Below the pieces are notes generated by a model, which saw nothing but the letters and a program-made list of their open reading frames with translations, was not told where the DNA came from and did not search any database. 64,000 nucleotides of DNA from Mycolicibacterium moriokaense (GTDB lineage: Bacteria; Actinomycetota; Actinomycetes; Mycobacteriales; Mycobacteriaceae), in the NCBI RefSeq assembly GCF_010726085.1, contig NZ_AP022560.1, forward strand, positions 2,418,001-2,482,000. Direction: 5' to 3'. Made by a program: the position numbers and the translations under genes. This document shows positions 17,550 to 25,644 of the stretch, piece by piece (the first letter of the stretch is position 1; every line of letters starts with the position of its first letter).

Positions 17550-17583
17550 ATGAGTAGTGCGCATAACGGACAAGGAGGTCGCC

Positions 17584-18501
17584 GTGCCGTCATTCAGGCG
17601 CCGCGCGTCAGCGACCGACACTGATCACGTCGAAGAACCGGCCGACAAGGTCGAGGACGAGGTGGACGAGATGGTGGAAGACACCGTGGAAGACACGGTG
17701 GATGACACGGCGGATGACTCCGAGGTCGACCCCCTGACGCTGGCCGAGCAGGCCGAGGCCGAGGCGGCTGAGGCCGAAGCGCGCGCCGCCGCGGCGCGTG
17801 CGAGGGCGCGGGCGATCCGGTTACGTCGCGAAGCGGAGGAAGCCAAGAAGGCCAGGGCAGAGAAGGCTGAGGCGGAGGCTGAATCGAAGACCGAGGCCGA
17901 CACCGTTGTCGCAGAACCGGACAATGCGACGGAAGCCGACACCGATACGGCCGAGGACGACGTCAAGAAAGAGGACGGCGAAGAAGACGCCGCGCCGAAG
18001 CGACGTCGGTGGGGTCTCGTCCTCAAGATCGTGGCGATGACGCTGGCGATCCTCGGCACCGTCGCACTGCTGGCCGCCAGCGGCTACATGATCGTGCAGC
18101 ACCGCAAAGAAGTCGACCTGCAAAAACTCAACGGGGAGTACCTCGCGGCGGGCCGGCAGAGCGTCGTCACTCTGATGTCGCTGGACTTCAACAAGGCGCA
18201 GGAAGACGTGGATCGCATCATCGCGAACTCCACCGGACAGTTCAAAACCGACTTCGAGAACCAGGCCGAGGATTTCGTCAAGGTGGCCCAGGAGTCGAAG
18301 GTGGTCACCGACGTCACCGTCACGGCGGCCGCCGTTGAGTCGATGACGCCCAATTCCGCCGTCGTACTCGTCGCGGCAACCTCCCGCGTCACCAACGCGG
18401 CAGGCGCCAAACAGGAACCACGCGCCTGGCGGCTGTCGGTCAACCTCGAACGGGTCGAGGACGGCCAGGTGAAGATGTCGAAAGTTGAGTTCGTACCGTG
18501 A
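17584..18501 (+). CDS. Mce-associated membrane protein (first)
   Basis: A 305-residue single-pass membrane protein. The N-terminal 140 residues are very acidic, with repeated Glu/Asp-Val-Glu stretches followed by an Ala/Glu/Arg-rich coiled coil (about residues 60-110). The only membrane helix is at about 142-168. The outer domain of about 135 residues has the typical Mce-associated fold: a helix with 'EYLAAGRQSVVTLMSLD', then strands ending near the C-terminus. The GTG at 17584 is chosen because a full AAGGAGGT ribosome site lies at 17572-17579. These proteins accompany mce operons and are thought to stabilise the importer. Here it lies 12 kb after mceF. Confidence 0.88.
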   Translation: MPSFRRRASATDTDHVEEPADKVEDEVDEMVEDTVEDTVDDTADDSEVDPLTLAEQAEAEAAEAEARAAAARARARAIRLRREAEEAKKARAEKAEAEAESKTEADTVVAEPDNATEADTDTAEDDVKKEDGEEDAAPKRRRWGLVLKIVAMTLAILGTVALLAASGYMIVQHRKEVDLQKLNGEYLAAGRQSVVTLMSLDFNKAQEDVDRIIANSTGQFKTDFENQAEDFVKVAQESKVVTDVTVTAAAVESMTPNSAVVLVAATSRVTNAAGAKQEPRAWRLSVNLERVEDGQVKMSKVEFVP

Positions 18502-19178
18502 GCACCGACGAAAAGACGGCGAAGACAGCCGCGCCCGAAGACGAGCCCACGTTCGACGAGAGCAGCGAAGCCGTCGAGCTCACTGAGGCCGGCGAAATCG
18601 CCGAGGACTCAAAGGCGGACGACTCCGAGGAGTCCAACGAGAAGGACAAGCCCGCCCGCCGCAAGATCGGTGACCGGCGATTGCTCCGCGCGACGCGCCG
18701 CAACCTCGGCGTCATCATTGTGGCGGCGGCACTCGTCATCTCGGCGGGACTGGCGACGGGTCTGTACTTCTTGCAATACAAACCCGACCAGGAGACCAAT
18801 GCCGCTGCGGCGAACGTCGCACTGGAAGCAGCGAAGAACGGCACCGTCGCGCTGCTGTCGTACTCGCCGGACACGCTCGACCAGGACTTCGCCAACGCCA
18901 AGTCGAATCTGACCGGTGACTTCCTTTCGTATTACACGCAATTCACCGAGCAGATCGTCACCCCGGCTGCCAAGGAGAAGCAGGTCAAGACCGTCGCCGT
19001 GGTCGTCCGGGCGGGAGTGATCGAGATCCACCGCGACTCCGCAGTGGTGCTGGTGTTCATCAACCAGACGACCACCAGCAAGGAGAACCCGGATGGGGCG
19101 TTCGCCGCGAGCAGCGTCAAGGTCGGCTTGAAGAAGGTCGACGGCCGCTGGCTGATCTCCGCCTTCGACCCCGTATAG
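18498..19178 (+). CDS. Mce-associated membrane protein (second)
   Basis: A 226-residue paralogue of the preceding gene, with a shorter acidic N-terminus (about 50 residues), one membrane helix at about 69-93 and an outer Mce-associated domain of about 130 residues. It starts at GTG, overlapping the previous stop (GTGA), so both proteins should be made together. Pairs of such proteins are usual at mycobacterial mce loci. It ends 9 nt before an IspD-like gene that may be in the same transcript. Confidence 0.87.
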   Translation: MSTDEKTAKTAAPEDEPTFDESSEAVELTEAGEIAEDSKADDSEESNEKDKPARRKIGDRRLLRATRRNLGVIIVAAALVISAGLATGLYFLQYKPDQETNAAAANVALEAAKNGTVALLSYSPDTLDQDFANAKSNLTGDFLSYYTQFTEQIVTPAAKEKQVKTVAVVVRAGVIEIHRDSAVVLVFINQTTTSKENPDGAFAASSVKVGLKKVDGRWLISAFDPV

Positions 19179-19187
19179 CGCGGGTCA

Positions 19188-19889
19188 GTGGAGCTCTCCG
19201 GCGTTGTGCCGCTGCCGATTTCGGTCGCGGACACCAGGGCGGCGTTTGCGCCACTGAATACCGCACCGCCGTTGGTCCGCGTCGTAGCGGCGCTGCTCGC
19301 AGCGGTTGCGGAGCCGAAGCGCGTCGTCGTTGCTGCCGCGGAGTCGCTGGTCGGAGATGTCCGCGACGCCCTCGCCTCCGACGGACTGGCGTCGGTGAGT
19401 GTCGTTGCCGTCGGCGGCGCGGCGACCCGAGCGGACTGCCTGCGCGCTGGTGCGGAATACCTGCGGGAGGCAGCGTTTTCGACGAGTCACGTTCTAGTCC
19501 ATGACGTCTCGCGTCCTCTCGCGTCCGTCGAACTCGCCACACGCGTCTCGGCAGCCATGCGTGACGGCGGCACCGTCGTGATGCCGATCCTTGCGGTTAC
19601 GGACAGCGTCAAGGCCGTCGATGCACGCGGTGCGATCACCGCCACCGTCGACCGATCGCAGCTACGCGCTGTGCAATTCCCGCGCGGCTACAGCCTCGCC
19701 GCGTTGAGCGAGATGCTCGCGCAGCACTCGTCGGGTGATTTCGACGAGGTCGCGGCCGCCATAGGTCTCGCCGGACCCGTCACCGTCGTCGAGGGCGAGC
19801 CCGATGCGTTTCGCACAGAGCTGCCCGGAGACGCCGAGTTCGTCGAGGCGATCATCGCGAGCAGGGCGCAGGACCCTCACGGCGCATGA
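19188..19889 (+). CDS. Degenerate IspD-like protein
   Basis: A 233-residue protein related to 2-C-methylerythritol-4-phosphate cytidylyltransferases but lacking their key N-terminal element. There is no AAGxGxR nucleotide loop and no following Lys. Later landmarks survive in altered form: 'VHDVSRPL' for VHDAARP, 'TDSVKAVD' for the DTVK region, and 'VQFPRGY' where IspD has QTPQ. It may be a non-catalytic paralogue or act in a different way. It begins 9 nt after the second Mce-associated gene. Its 3' end overlaps the convergent full-length IspD-type gene by 38 nt, which suggests a functional or evolutionary link between the two. Confidence 0.75.
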   Translation: MELSGVVPLPISVADTRAAFAPLNTAPPLVRVVAALLAAVAEPKRVVVAAAESLVGDVRDALASDGLASVSVVAVGGAATRADCLRAGAEYLREAAFSTSHVLVHDVSRPLASVELATRVSAAMRDGGTVVMPILAVTDSVKAVDARGAITATVDRSQLRAVQFPRGYSLAALSEMLAQHSSGDFDEVAAAIGLAGPVTVVEGEPDAFRTELPGDAEFVEAIIASRAQDPHGA

Positions 19890-20592
19890 GAAGTCGCTCG
19901 GCGACGGCGATGTCGGCGGCGTAGGTCACCTTCAGGTTGCGTAGTTCGCCACGGAACGTGCGCACTTCGACGTCGGTAAAGGCCTCGACACATGAGGACG
20001 TGTCGGTGCCCTCGAAGCCCTCGCGGGCCGCCGCCCGATAGGCGTCCAGCAGTGCCGCCGCGTGAAACGCTTGTGGGGTCTGGACGCGGACCAGCGCACC
20101 GGGTTCAGTCACCGGTTCGAGGTCATCGTCGGTGCGGGTCCGGAGCACATCGTCGAGGGGAATCGCCGGGATCGCACCGCCGGCGTCGCGGGCGAGGCTC
20201 AGGGCGGTGACGAACATGTCCGCTCCGGCGACCGGCCGCGCAGCATCGTGGATGACGACGACGTCGACGGCCCCGGTTTCGATGTCGTCGGCCAGATACT
20301 GCAGCACGTTGAATTCCGACCCGTGCCTGCTGTCGCCGCCCTCGACGAACTCGACTGTTGCCGAAGGCAATTCCCGCCGCAGCGCGTCCTGCGCCAGCGC
20401 GCGTTCACCGCGCCGGAACACCAGTACGATGCGGGCGATCTCGGGCACCTGGGTCAGCGTGTCGATCGACCAGGTCACCATCGAGCGGCCGCCGATCGGA
20501 AGATAGGCCTTGTTGCCGTCGGCGCCGACCCTGGTGCCCAGACCGGCGGCAAGCACGACGGCCACAGCGTTGGACACCTGCGGCGCGCTCAT
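19852..20592 (-). CDS. IspD-family cytidylyltransferase
   Basis: A 246-residue nucleotidyltransferase with complete IspD signatures: 'AAGLGTR' at 15-21, Lys28 with 'AYLPIGG', 'IHDAARPV', 'RVQTPQAF' and 'NLKVTYAADI'. IspD converts methylerythritol 4-phosphate to its CDP derivative in isoprenoid synthesis. In mycobacteria the housekeeping ispD is next to ispF, and no ispF is here. This may therefore be a second enzyme for a related sugar or polyol phosphate. It lies 47 nt downstream of the PPOX gene on the same strand. No gene symbol is given for this reason. Confidence 0.85.
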   Translation of the reverse strand: MSAPQVSNAVAVVLAAGLGTRVGADGNKAYLPIGGRSMVTWSIDTLTQVPEIARIVLVFRRGERALAQDALRRELPSATVEFVEGGDSRHGSEFNVLQYLADDIETGAVDVVVIHDAARPVAGADMFVTALSLARDAGGAIPAIPLDDVLRTRTDDDLEPVTEPGALVRVQTPQAFHAAALLDAYRAAAREGFEGTDTSSCVEAFTDVEVRTFRGELRNLKVTYAADIAVAERLLMRREGPAPCSR

Positions 20593-20639
20593 CGCTCACA
20601 TCATGTCACTGGGCGTTCAGCGGGGCACCGTGCGTTCGG

Positions 20640-21062
20640 TCAATTCGCCAGGTCGAAGGCGCTGCGCACCTTGGTCGGCGTGATTCGCACGACCAGTTCG
20701 CCAGGCACTCCGTTCCGGCGTCCGTATTCCACAGCCCGGTCCGCACCCATGTACCGGCCGCCGGCGCGGGTGGCTATGTCGAGCACCTCCTGGGGATCTT
20801 CGCTGACCGAAGCGACGCCCTGGATCTGGACGAAGGAATAGGGAGGGTGTGGATCGTCGACGCACATCACGACACGTGGATCCCGGACGAGCGCCCTGCC
20901 TTTGGCGGTGCCCTTACCCGTGTTGAACGCCAGTTGCCCGTTGTCCACGACGAACCACACGGGAGCCACCAGCGGACGGCCGTCGGACGCCAGATAGCCC
21001 AGCATCCCGGTGCGGGTTCCTTCGGACAGGAAAGCGATGACGTCGTCGGAAAGTTCGGTCAC
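20640..21062 (-). CDS. PPOX-class flavin/F420-binding protein
   Basis: A 140-residue split-barrel protein of the pyridoxamine-phosphate-oxidase-like group. It has the pattern 'GMLGYLASDGRPLVAPVWFVVD' in the first barrel strands, 'NTGKGTAKGRALVRDPRV' as cofactor-phosphate-binding segment, and 'YVQIQGVAS'-like central strand. Short mycobacterial members of this class are often F420-dependent reductases (FDOR-B). The GTG at 21062 is the natural start. It is divergent from ltrA and upstream of the IspD-type gene on the same strand, possibly in one operon. Confidence 0.82.
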   Translation of the reverse strand: MTELSDDVIAFLSEGTRTGMLGYLASDGRPLVAPVWFVVDNGQLAFNTGKGTAKGRALVRDPRVVMCVDDPHPPYSFVQIQGVASVSEDPQEVLDIATRAGGRYMGADRAVEYGRRNGVPGELVVRITPTKVRSAFDLAN

Positions 21063-21190
21063 GGCTCCAACGTAGGACGCAGGCAGGACGGCGTCGACCG
21101 TCAGTCATCTGCGTGACGGTCGTACCCGCGGCCGCTGTGAACACCTGCGTAGTGCGATCCCCCAGTCGGGTGGTGGGGTGGAATGTAGAT

Positions 21191-22456
21191 ATGAGCGACT
21201 CGCAGGAGCCACCGATCACGATTCAGCACCCGGTTCGCCGGATGACGGGCCGTGATCCCGACGAACCGCACCGGGTGGCGACGCCGCTGGAGCTGCTGTT
21301 CGACCTGACGTTCGTCATCGCGTTCGGTATCGCCGCCAACGAGTTCGCGCACCAACTGGCCGAGAACCATGTCGGCGCCGGTTTACTCGCTTTCACACTC
21401 GCAGCCTTCGCGGTGTGCTGGGCGTGGATCAACTTCAGCTGGTTCGCGTCGGCGTATGACACCGACGATTGGGTGTACCGGCTGATGACGATGCTGCAGA
21501 TGGTCGGCGTCATCATCATGGCACTGGGCTTTCCGCCGATGTTCGCCTCCGTCGAACAGGGTGGGCACGTCGACAGCCGGGTGATGGTGGCCGGATACGT
21601 CATCATGCGAATTGCGTTGGTGGCGCAGTGGTTACGTGCCGCCGCGCAGGATCCCGCGCGACGCGCGGCATGTCTGACCTATGCGCTGTGGGTCAGCGTC
21701 GCACAGGTCGGCTGGATCGCAGGAGCCATGGTGCACAAATCGATTCCGGTGACGTTCGCGATGGTCGCAGTGCTGATCGGGATCGAGACCCTGGGACCGA
21801 TCATCGCCGAGTACCGCGCCGGTGGCACCCCGTGGCATGCACACCACATCGCCGAACGCTACGGCCTACTGGCCATCATCGCTCTCGGCGAAGGGGTGGT
21901 CGGCACCGTCGCATCCCTGTCGGCGGTGGTCAGCGAACAGGGCTGGTCGTTCGATTGCGCGTTCGTGGTGGTGGCAGGCATCGGGTTGACGTTTGGCATG
22001 TGGTGGTCGTATTTCGTGGTCCCGCAGGCGGAACTGCTGCGTGCCCATCGCGAGCGATCGTTCTGGTTCGGCTACGTGCCGATCGTGATGTACGGCGCGA
22101 TTGTGGCGACCGGTGCCGGGCTGCACGTCGCCGGCTACTACATCGAGCATCACTCCAAGCTGAGTTCCGTGGAGACCGTCTTGGCGGTGGCGCTGCCGGT
22201 CGGGTTGTACATCGTTTCGATCTACGCCCTGTACTTCGTGATCGTGCGGAAGGTCGCGCTGTTTCACGTTGTGCTTCTCGTCCTCAGCGCGGTGGTTCTG
22301 GCCGTCGCCGTCTGGTTGGCCGAGGCGGGTTTCTCGATGGCCAACTGCCTGCTCGTCGTGACCCTGGCACCCTTGGTGACCGTCGTGGGCTACGAAGTGG
22401 CGGGCCATCGGCACGCCGCCGCGGACATCCTCGAGGCGCTCGGGGGCGGTCGCTAG
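21191..22456 (+). CDS. LtrA-family membrane protein
   Basis: A 421-residue integral membrane protein of the low-temperature-requirement A family. It begins with the diagnostic segment 'RVATPLELLFDLTFVIAF' and has about ten to eleven hydrophobic helices. The conserved 'HIAERYGLLAIIALGEGVVG' region lies in the middle. Its function is poorly known: cold growth in Listeria, otherwise a putative transporter or stress protein. The ATG at 21191 is chosen because the family begins close to it; an upstream in-frame GTG at 21113 adds non-conserved sequence. Its TAG stop overlaps the convergent MFS stop in the shared tetranucleotide CTAG. Confidence 0.88.
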   Translation: MSDSQEPPITIQHPVRRMTGRDPDEPHRVATPLELLFDLTFVIAFGIAANEFAHQLAENHVGAGLLAFTLAAFAVCWAWINFSWFASAYDTDDWVYRLMTMLQMVGVIIMALGFPPMFASVEQGGHVDSRVMVAGYVIMRIALVAQWLRAAAQDPARRAACLTYALWVSVAQVGWIAGAMVHKSIPVTFAMVAVLIGIETLGPIIAEYRAGGTPWHAHHIAERYGLLAIIALGEGVVGTVASLSAVVSEQGWSFDCAFVVVAGIGLTFGMWWSYFVVPQAELLRAHRERSFWFGYVPIVMYGAIVATGAGLHVAGYYIEHHSKLSSVETVLAVALPVGLYIVSIYALYFVIVRKVALFHVVLLVLSAVVLAVAVWLAEAGFSMANCLLVVTLAPLVTVVGYEVAGHRHAAADILEALGGGR

Positions 22457-23724
22457 CGAGCTTGCGCGGGGCTCGGCCCGAAACTCTCGATCAGCAGCTC
22501 TTTCTCGGCCCTCATCGCGGCGCGCGCCTTGCGGCGGGTGATGAGGATGCCGACCACGGCAACGGTCCAGACGACGTATTGAACTGTCCATGCCACGCGG
22601 AACGCCTCGAACGAGATCCCACCCACCGCGTCGAGGATGACGCCCATGAACTGCATGACGAGCAGCGAGGCGATGAAGCCGCCCATGTTGACCATGCCCG
22701 AGGCGGTGCCCAGCGTCGCGCGTGGGTTGAAGGTCCGCGCGAAGTCGAAGCCGACCATCGAGCCGGGACCGCCCACCGAAATCACCAGAATCAGGACGAC
22801 CAGGAGCCACAGCGGTGCGGGACCAGGCAGCGCCAGGACCACAGTCCAGATGACGGCGTTGCTGGCGATGATGCAGAGCACCAACCGCGACCTGCGGTGC
22901 GGTACGCGGCCGGTGAAGATTCCGATCACGATTCCCGCGGTGATGGCGGCGACGACCGAGAGCGTCAGCAGAGTTCCTGCGGCGGTGGCGGAAAGCCCCT
23001 GGGCCACCGTCAGATACGGAACACCCCACATCAGACAGAAAGCCGTCACCGAGAACTGGGTGCCCATGTGTGTGAAGAACCCCAGGCGGGTTCCTGGCCG
23101 CAACCAGACCGTCTTGATGCTGGCCAGAACCTTGCGCACCGATGTGGCCTCGTGCTCGACGACGCGGCCCGCGGGCGTGTCGTGGACCAGAAGCAGCGTG
23201 AGGACGATGGACAGCAGTCCCACCGCGGCCACCGACACATACGCGGTCGTCCACCCTGCACCGGCGAGCAAGGCGAAGAACGGGATGGCCGACAACACCT
23301 GGCCGAGCTGGCCACAGATGCCGGTGAGCTGCGTGACCAGCGGCACCTGCCGAGGCTTGAACCAGTGCGGAACGAGGCGCAGGACGGAAATGAAGGTGAA
23401 GGCGTCGCCAAGACCGACCACTGCACGCGCGCCGATGGCCGTCGGCAGGGATTCGGTGAACGCCAGCACGAACTGACCCGAGGCCATCAACGAGGCACCC
23501 GCGACGATCAGTGCCTTGGAGCCGAACCGATCGAGCAGGAGGCCGGCCGGAACTTGAGCGCCGGCGTACACGATGACCTGGAGGACGACGAACGCGGACA
23601 GCACGGTCGGGCCTGCGCCGAAGCGGTCGGCCGCGTCAAGTCCGGAGACGCCCAGTGTCGTGCGGTCGAGGACGGCGACGATGTAGGCCAGGAGTCCGGT
23701 GGTCCACACGATCCACGGACGCAC
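22453..23724 (-). CDS. Major facilitator superfamily transporter
   Basis: A 423-residue MFS protein with about 12 hydrophobic helices. The cytoplasmic loop after helix 2 has the MFS A-type motif 'GLLLDRFGSKALIV', and the second half has a related loop 'GRVPHRRSRLVL'. Substrate unknown; the pattern is like mycobacterial Rv2456c-type transporters from memory. It starts at GTG. A palindrome with 7-bp arms lies 40-63 nt upstream and may be an operator. The gene is convergent with ltrA. Confidence 0.88.
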   Translation of the reverse strand: MRPWIVWTTGLLAYIVAVLDRTTLGVSGLDAADRFGAGPTVLSAFVVLQVIVYAGAQVPAGLLLDRFGSKALIVAGASLMASGQFVLAFTESLPTAIGARAVVGLGDAFTFISVLRLVPHWFKPRQVPLVTQLTGICGQLGQVLSAIPFFALLAGAGWTTAYVSVAAVGLLSIVLTLLLVHDTPAGRVVEHEATSVRKVLASIKTVWLRPGTRLGFFTHMGTQFSVTAFCLMWGVPYLTVAQGLSATAAGTLLTLSVVAAITAGIVIGIFTGRVPHRRSRLVLCIIASNAVIWTVVLALPGPAPLWLLVVLILVISVGGPGSMVGFDFARTFNPRATLGTASGMVNMGGFIASLLVMQFMGVILDAVGGISFEAFRVAWTVQYVVWTVAVVGILITRRKARAAMRAEKELLIESFGPSPAQAR

Positions 23725-23763
23725 TCCGAACCTCTGACTTCCCGATCTGGCTTGATCTGTCTG

Positions 23764-23787
23764 ATTTGTCTCAAATGACCGACAAAT
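23764..23787. promoter_or_regulatory. Inverted repeat upstream of the MFS gene
   Basis: ATTTGTC (23764-23770) and GACAAAT (23781-23787) form a perfect 7-bp inverted repeat around 10 nt. It lies 40 nt upstream of the MFS start on the minus strand and is AT-rich against its surroundings, fitting a repressor site. Confidence 0.4.
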
Positions 23788-24008
23788 TCATCGTCCCGCA
23801 ACGACGGTCTGGAATGCCAATCGTTTTGTCGTGAGGTCGCTCGCCTATGACAAGCGAGTTGGCTAGAACTTAACGATACCGTCGGTCTCGGAGTTACCAT
23901 GCCGTCAAAATTTGCTGATGGTGGCACATGAGTCGATTAGCTGCAATCCGAGAACCCTAGGTATGGGGTCTTCGCTCAGGTGTTGAACGTCACGCTAAAA
24001 TAGGGGGC

Positions 24009-24074
24009 ATGAGCCGTCGCGGCCATCAGCGCGCCCGCGCCCCGATGCAGATCGGGGTGCGCTGCGTTGGCTGA
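24009..24074 (+). CDS. Possible 21-residue leader peptide before the MerR gene
   Basis: An ATG at 24009 follows an AGGGGG ribosome site and opens a 21-codon frame rich in Arg and Gln that ends with TGA at 24072-24074. That stop lies just inside the MerR gene, whose start is the weak codon TTG at 24067. The short frame has the better initiation signals. It could couple ribosomes onto the regulator or act as an attenuating leader. Whether it is translated cannot be judged from the sequence alone. Confidence 0.4.
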   Translation: MSRRGHQRARAPMQIGVRCVG

Positions 24075-24837
24075 GTACCGCCTTGACGAACTCGCGAAGA
24101 TCTCTGGTGTCAGTGCCCGCAATATCCGCGCCTACCGTGAACGAGGGTTGCTGGACCCTCCGCGCCGGGTCGGCCGTGCCGCGCTCTACGACGACTACCA
24201 CTTCTCCCAGCTACGCACCATCACGCAGCTGCTGCAGCGGGGCTTCAACTCGGCCCACATTGCCGAGTTCTTCGCGAGCATGCGTCAAGGCGCCGACTTG
24301 GCCGACATCCTGGGGATCCAGCGTGCGCTCCTCGGGCCGCGGGCAGACGGTTATCCCGGGGGCGTGCCGGTCCAGGCGAGTCCGGGGGACGGAGAGACGT
24401 CGGCCGGGCTGCCCGTCATCCACATCGATCCGGCGGGCAGTGAGGCGGGTCGGCTGATCGACGCCAGACTCGCCGAGATGCGGAATGGCCGCGTTGTCTG
24501 TCTGGATCCGAAAATCGCCGAGGTTCTAGGGCGGACCACGGATCACCTGCCGTACGTCCGCGCCCTGTTACAGATCTACGACTCGACCCGCAACGCCATC
24601 AATGATTTGGCGGTCGCTTACCTGCGGGCACTGGAGCGGTACATCGAAGCGAAGTTCGGCGATGACCACGTGCTGCGGGACGGCGAGGTCGACGAATTGG
24701 GCCGGGCTTCCCAGGATTACCGCGATCTGTGGGACCGCGTCGTGTCGGATCGGCTGAGCGAATCACTGCAGCGGCAGGAGTCGACGGCGGTGTCGCGCTA
24801 CACCACCGGGATTCTGAGCGAAGCCGGGCGACAGTAA
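24067..24837 (+). CDS. MerR-family transcriptional regulator
   Basis: A 256-residue regulator. The first 75 residues are a MerR winged helix: 'YRLDELAKISGVSARNIRAY' followed by 'RERGLLDPPRRVGRAALYDD' and the second-wing helix. The rest has a helical region of about 180 residues without the Cys or aromatic effector pattern of metal or drug sensors, so the ligand is unknown. The TTG start is forced because the family N-terminus begins there and no better codon lies in frame. It is convergent with the polyamine transporter operon, with 6 nt between stops, so control of that operon is possible but unproven. Confidence 0.85.
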   Translation: MAEYRLDELAKISGVSARNIRAYRERGLLDPPRRVGRAALYDDYHFSQLRTITQLLQRGFNSAHIAEFFASMRQGADLADILGIQRALLGPRADGYPGGVPVQASPGDGETSAGLPVIHIDPAGSEAGRLIDARLAEMRNGRVVCLDPKIAEVLGRTTDHLPYVRALLQIYDSTRNAINDLAVAYLRALERYIEAKFGDDHVLRDGEVDELGRASQDYRDLWDRVVSDRLSESLQRQESTAVSRYTTGILSEAGRQ

Positions 24838-24843
24838 GGCCGG

Positions 24844-25644
24844 CTACACCCTGGTGCCTGCGGGGTCACCGCCGATGCGTTGAGCCAGCCACACCGGAAT
24901 GATCGCGACGACGGTCAGCGCAGCGGCGACCACATTGATCACGGGTGCCTGGTTGGGGCGGAACAGGTTTCCGAAAATCCAGATCGGCAGCGTCTGCACC
25001 GTTGGTCCCGCAGTGAACGTGGTGACGACGATCTCGTCGAAGGACAACGCGAAGGCCAACACCGCACCCGCGACCAGCGAGCCCCGCAGCATCGGGAAGG
25101 TCACGTAGCGAAACGTCTGCCACGGCGACGCGCCGAGGTCGGCCGACGCGTCCTCCAGATGCCCGCCCATGCGGCGCAGTCGTGCCTGCGTGTTGTTGAA
25201 GACGATGACGATGCAGAAGGTGGCGTGTCCGACGATGACGGTGGCCAGGCCGAGACCCACACCCAACGCGGAGGTGAACGTCGCGTTCAAAGCGATACCG
25301 GTGACGATGCCGGGCAGCGTAATCGGCAGTACCACCAGAAAACTCACCACGTGCTTGCCGAAGAAGTCGTAACGCTGGACGGCGACGGCGGCCATCGTGC
25401 CCAGCACCAGCGCGATCGCCGTGGCGCCCAGGCCGACCACCGCCGAATTCGCCAGCGACTTCCACATGCCATGGCTGTTCCAGGCGTCCGACCACCAGTG
25501 CAGGGTGAAACCGGTAGGCGGGAAGGCGAAAGTGCGCGAACTGTTGAACGCGTTGATCACCACGAGAAGCAGTGGTATGTAGAGAAACAGCAGCACCAGC
25601 AGTACCCATCCCACGACCAGACGGCGGGCTGTGGTCGACAGCAT
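24844..25644 (-). CDS. potC: ABC transporter permease, PotC-type
   Basis: A 266-residue inner-membrane permease with six predicted helices and a binding-protein-dependent transport loop, 'EDASADLGASPWQTFRYVTFPML', the EAA motif that docks the ATPase. With PotB it would form the channel of a spermidine/putrescine-type importer. Its ATG overlaps the potB stop (TGATG). It is the last gene of the four-gene operon. The symbol follows family resemblance; the real substrate may be another amine or an amino-acid derivative. Confidence 0.88.
   Translation of the reverse strand: MLSTTARRLVVGWVLLVLLFLYIPLLLVVINAFNSSRTFAFPPTGFTLHWWSDAWNSHGMWKSLANSAVVGLGATAIALVLGTMAAVAVQRYDFFGKHVVSFLVVLPITLPGIVTGIALNATFTSALGVGLGLATVIVGHATFCIVIVFNNTQARLRRMGGHLEDASADLGASPWQTFRYVTFPMLRGSLVAGAVLAFALSFDEIVVTTFTAGPTVQTLPIWIFGNLFRPNQAPVINVVAAALTVVAIIPVWLAQRIGGDPAGTRV

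Noticed and set aside
21469..23778. A 769-codon plus-strand frame over ltrA and the MFS gene
   Set aside because: It is out of frame with ltrA, antisense to the MFS gene and lacks hydrophobic or motif structure.
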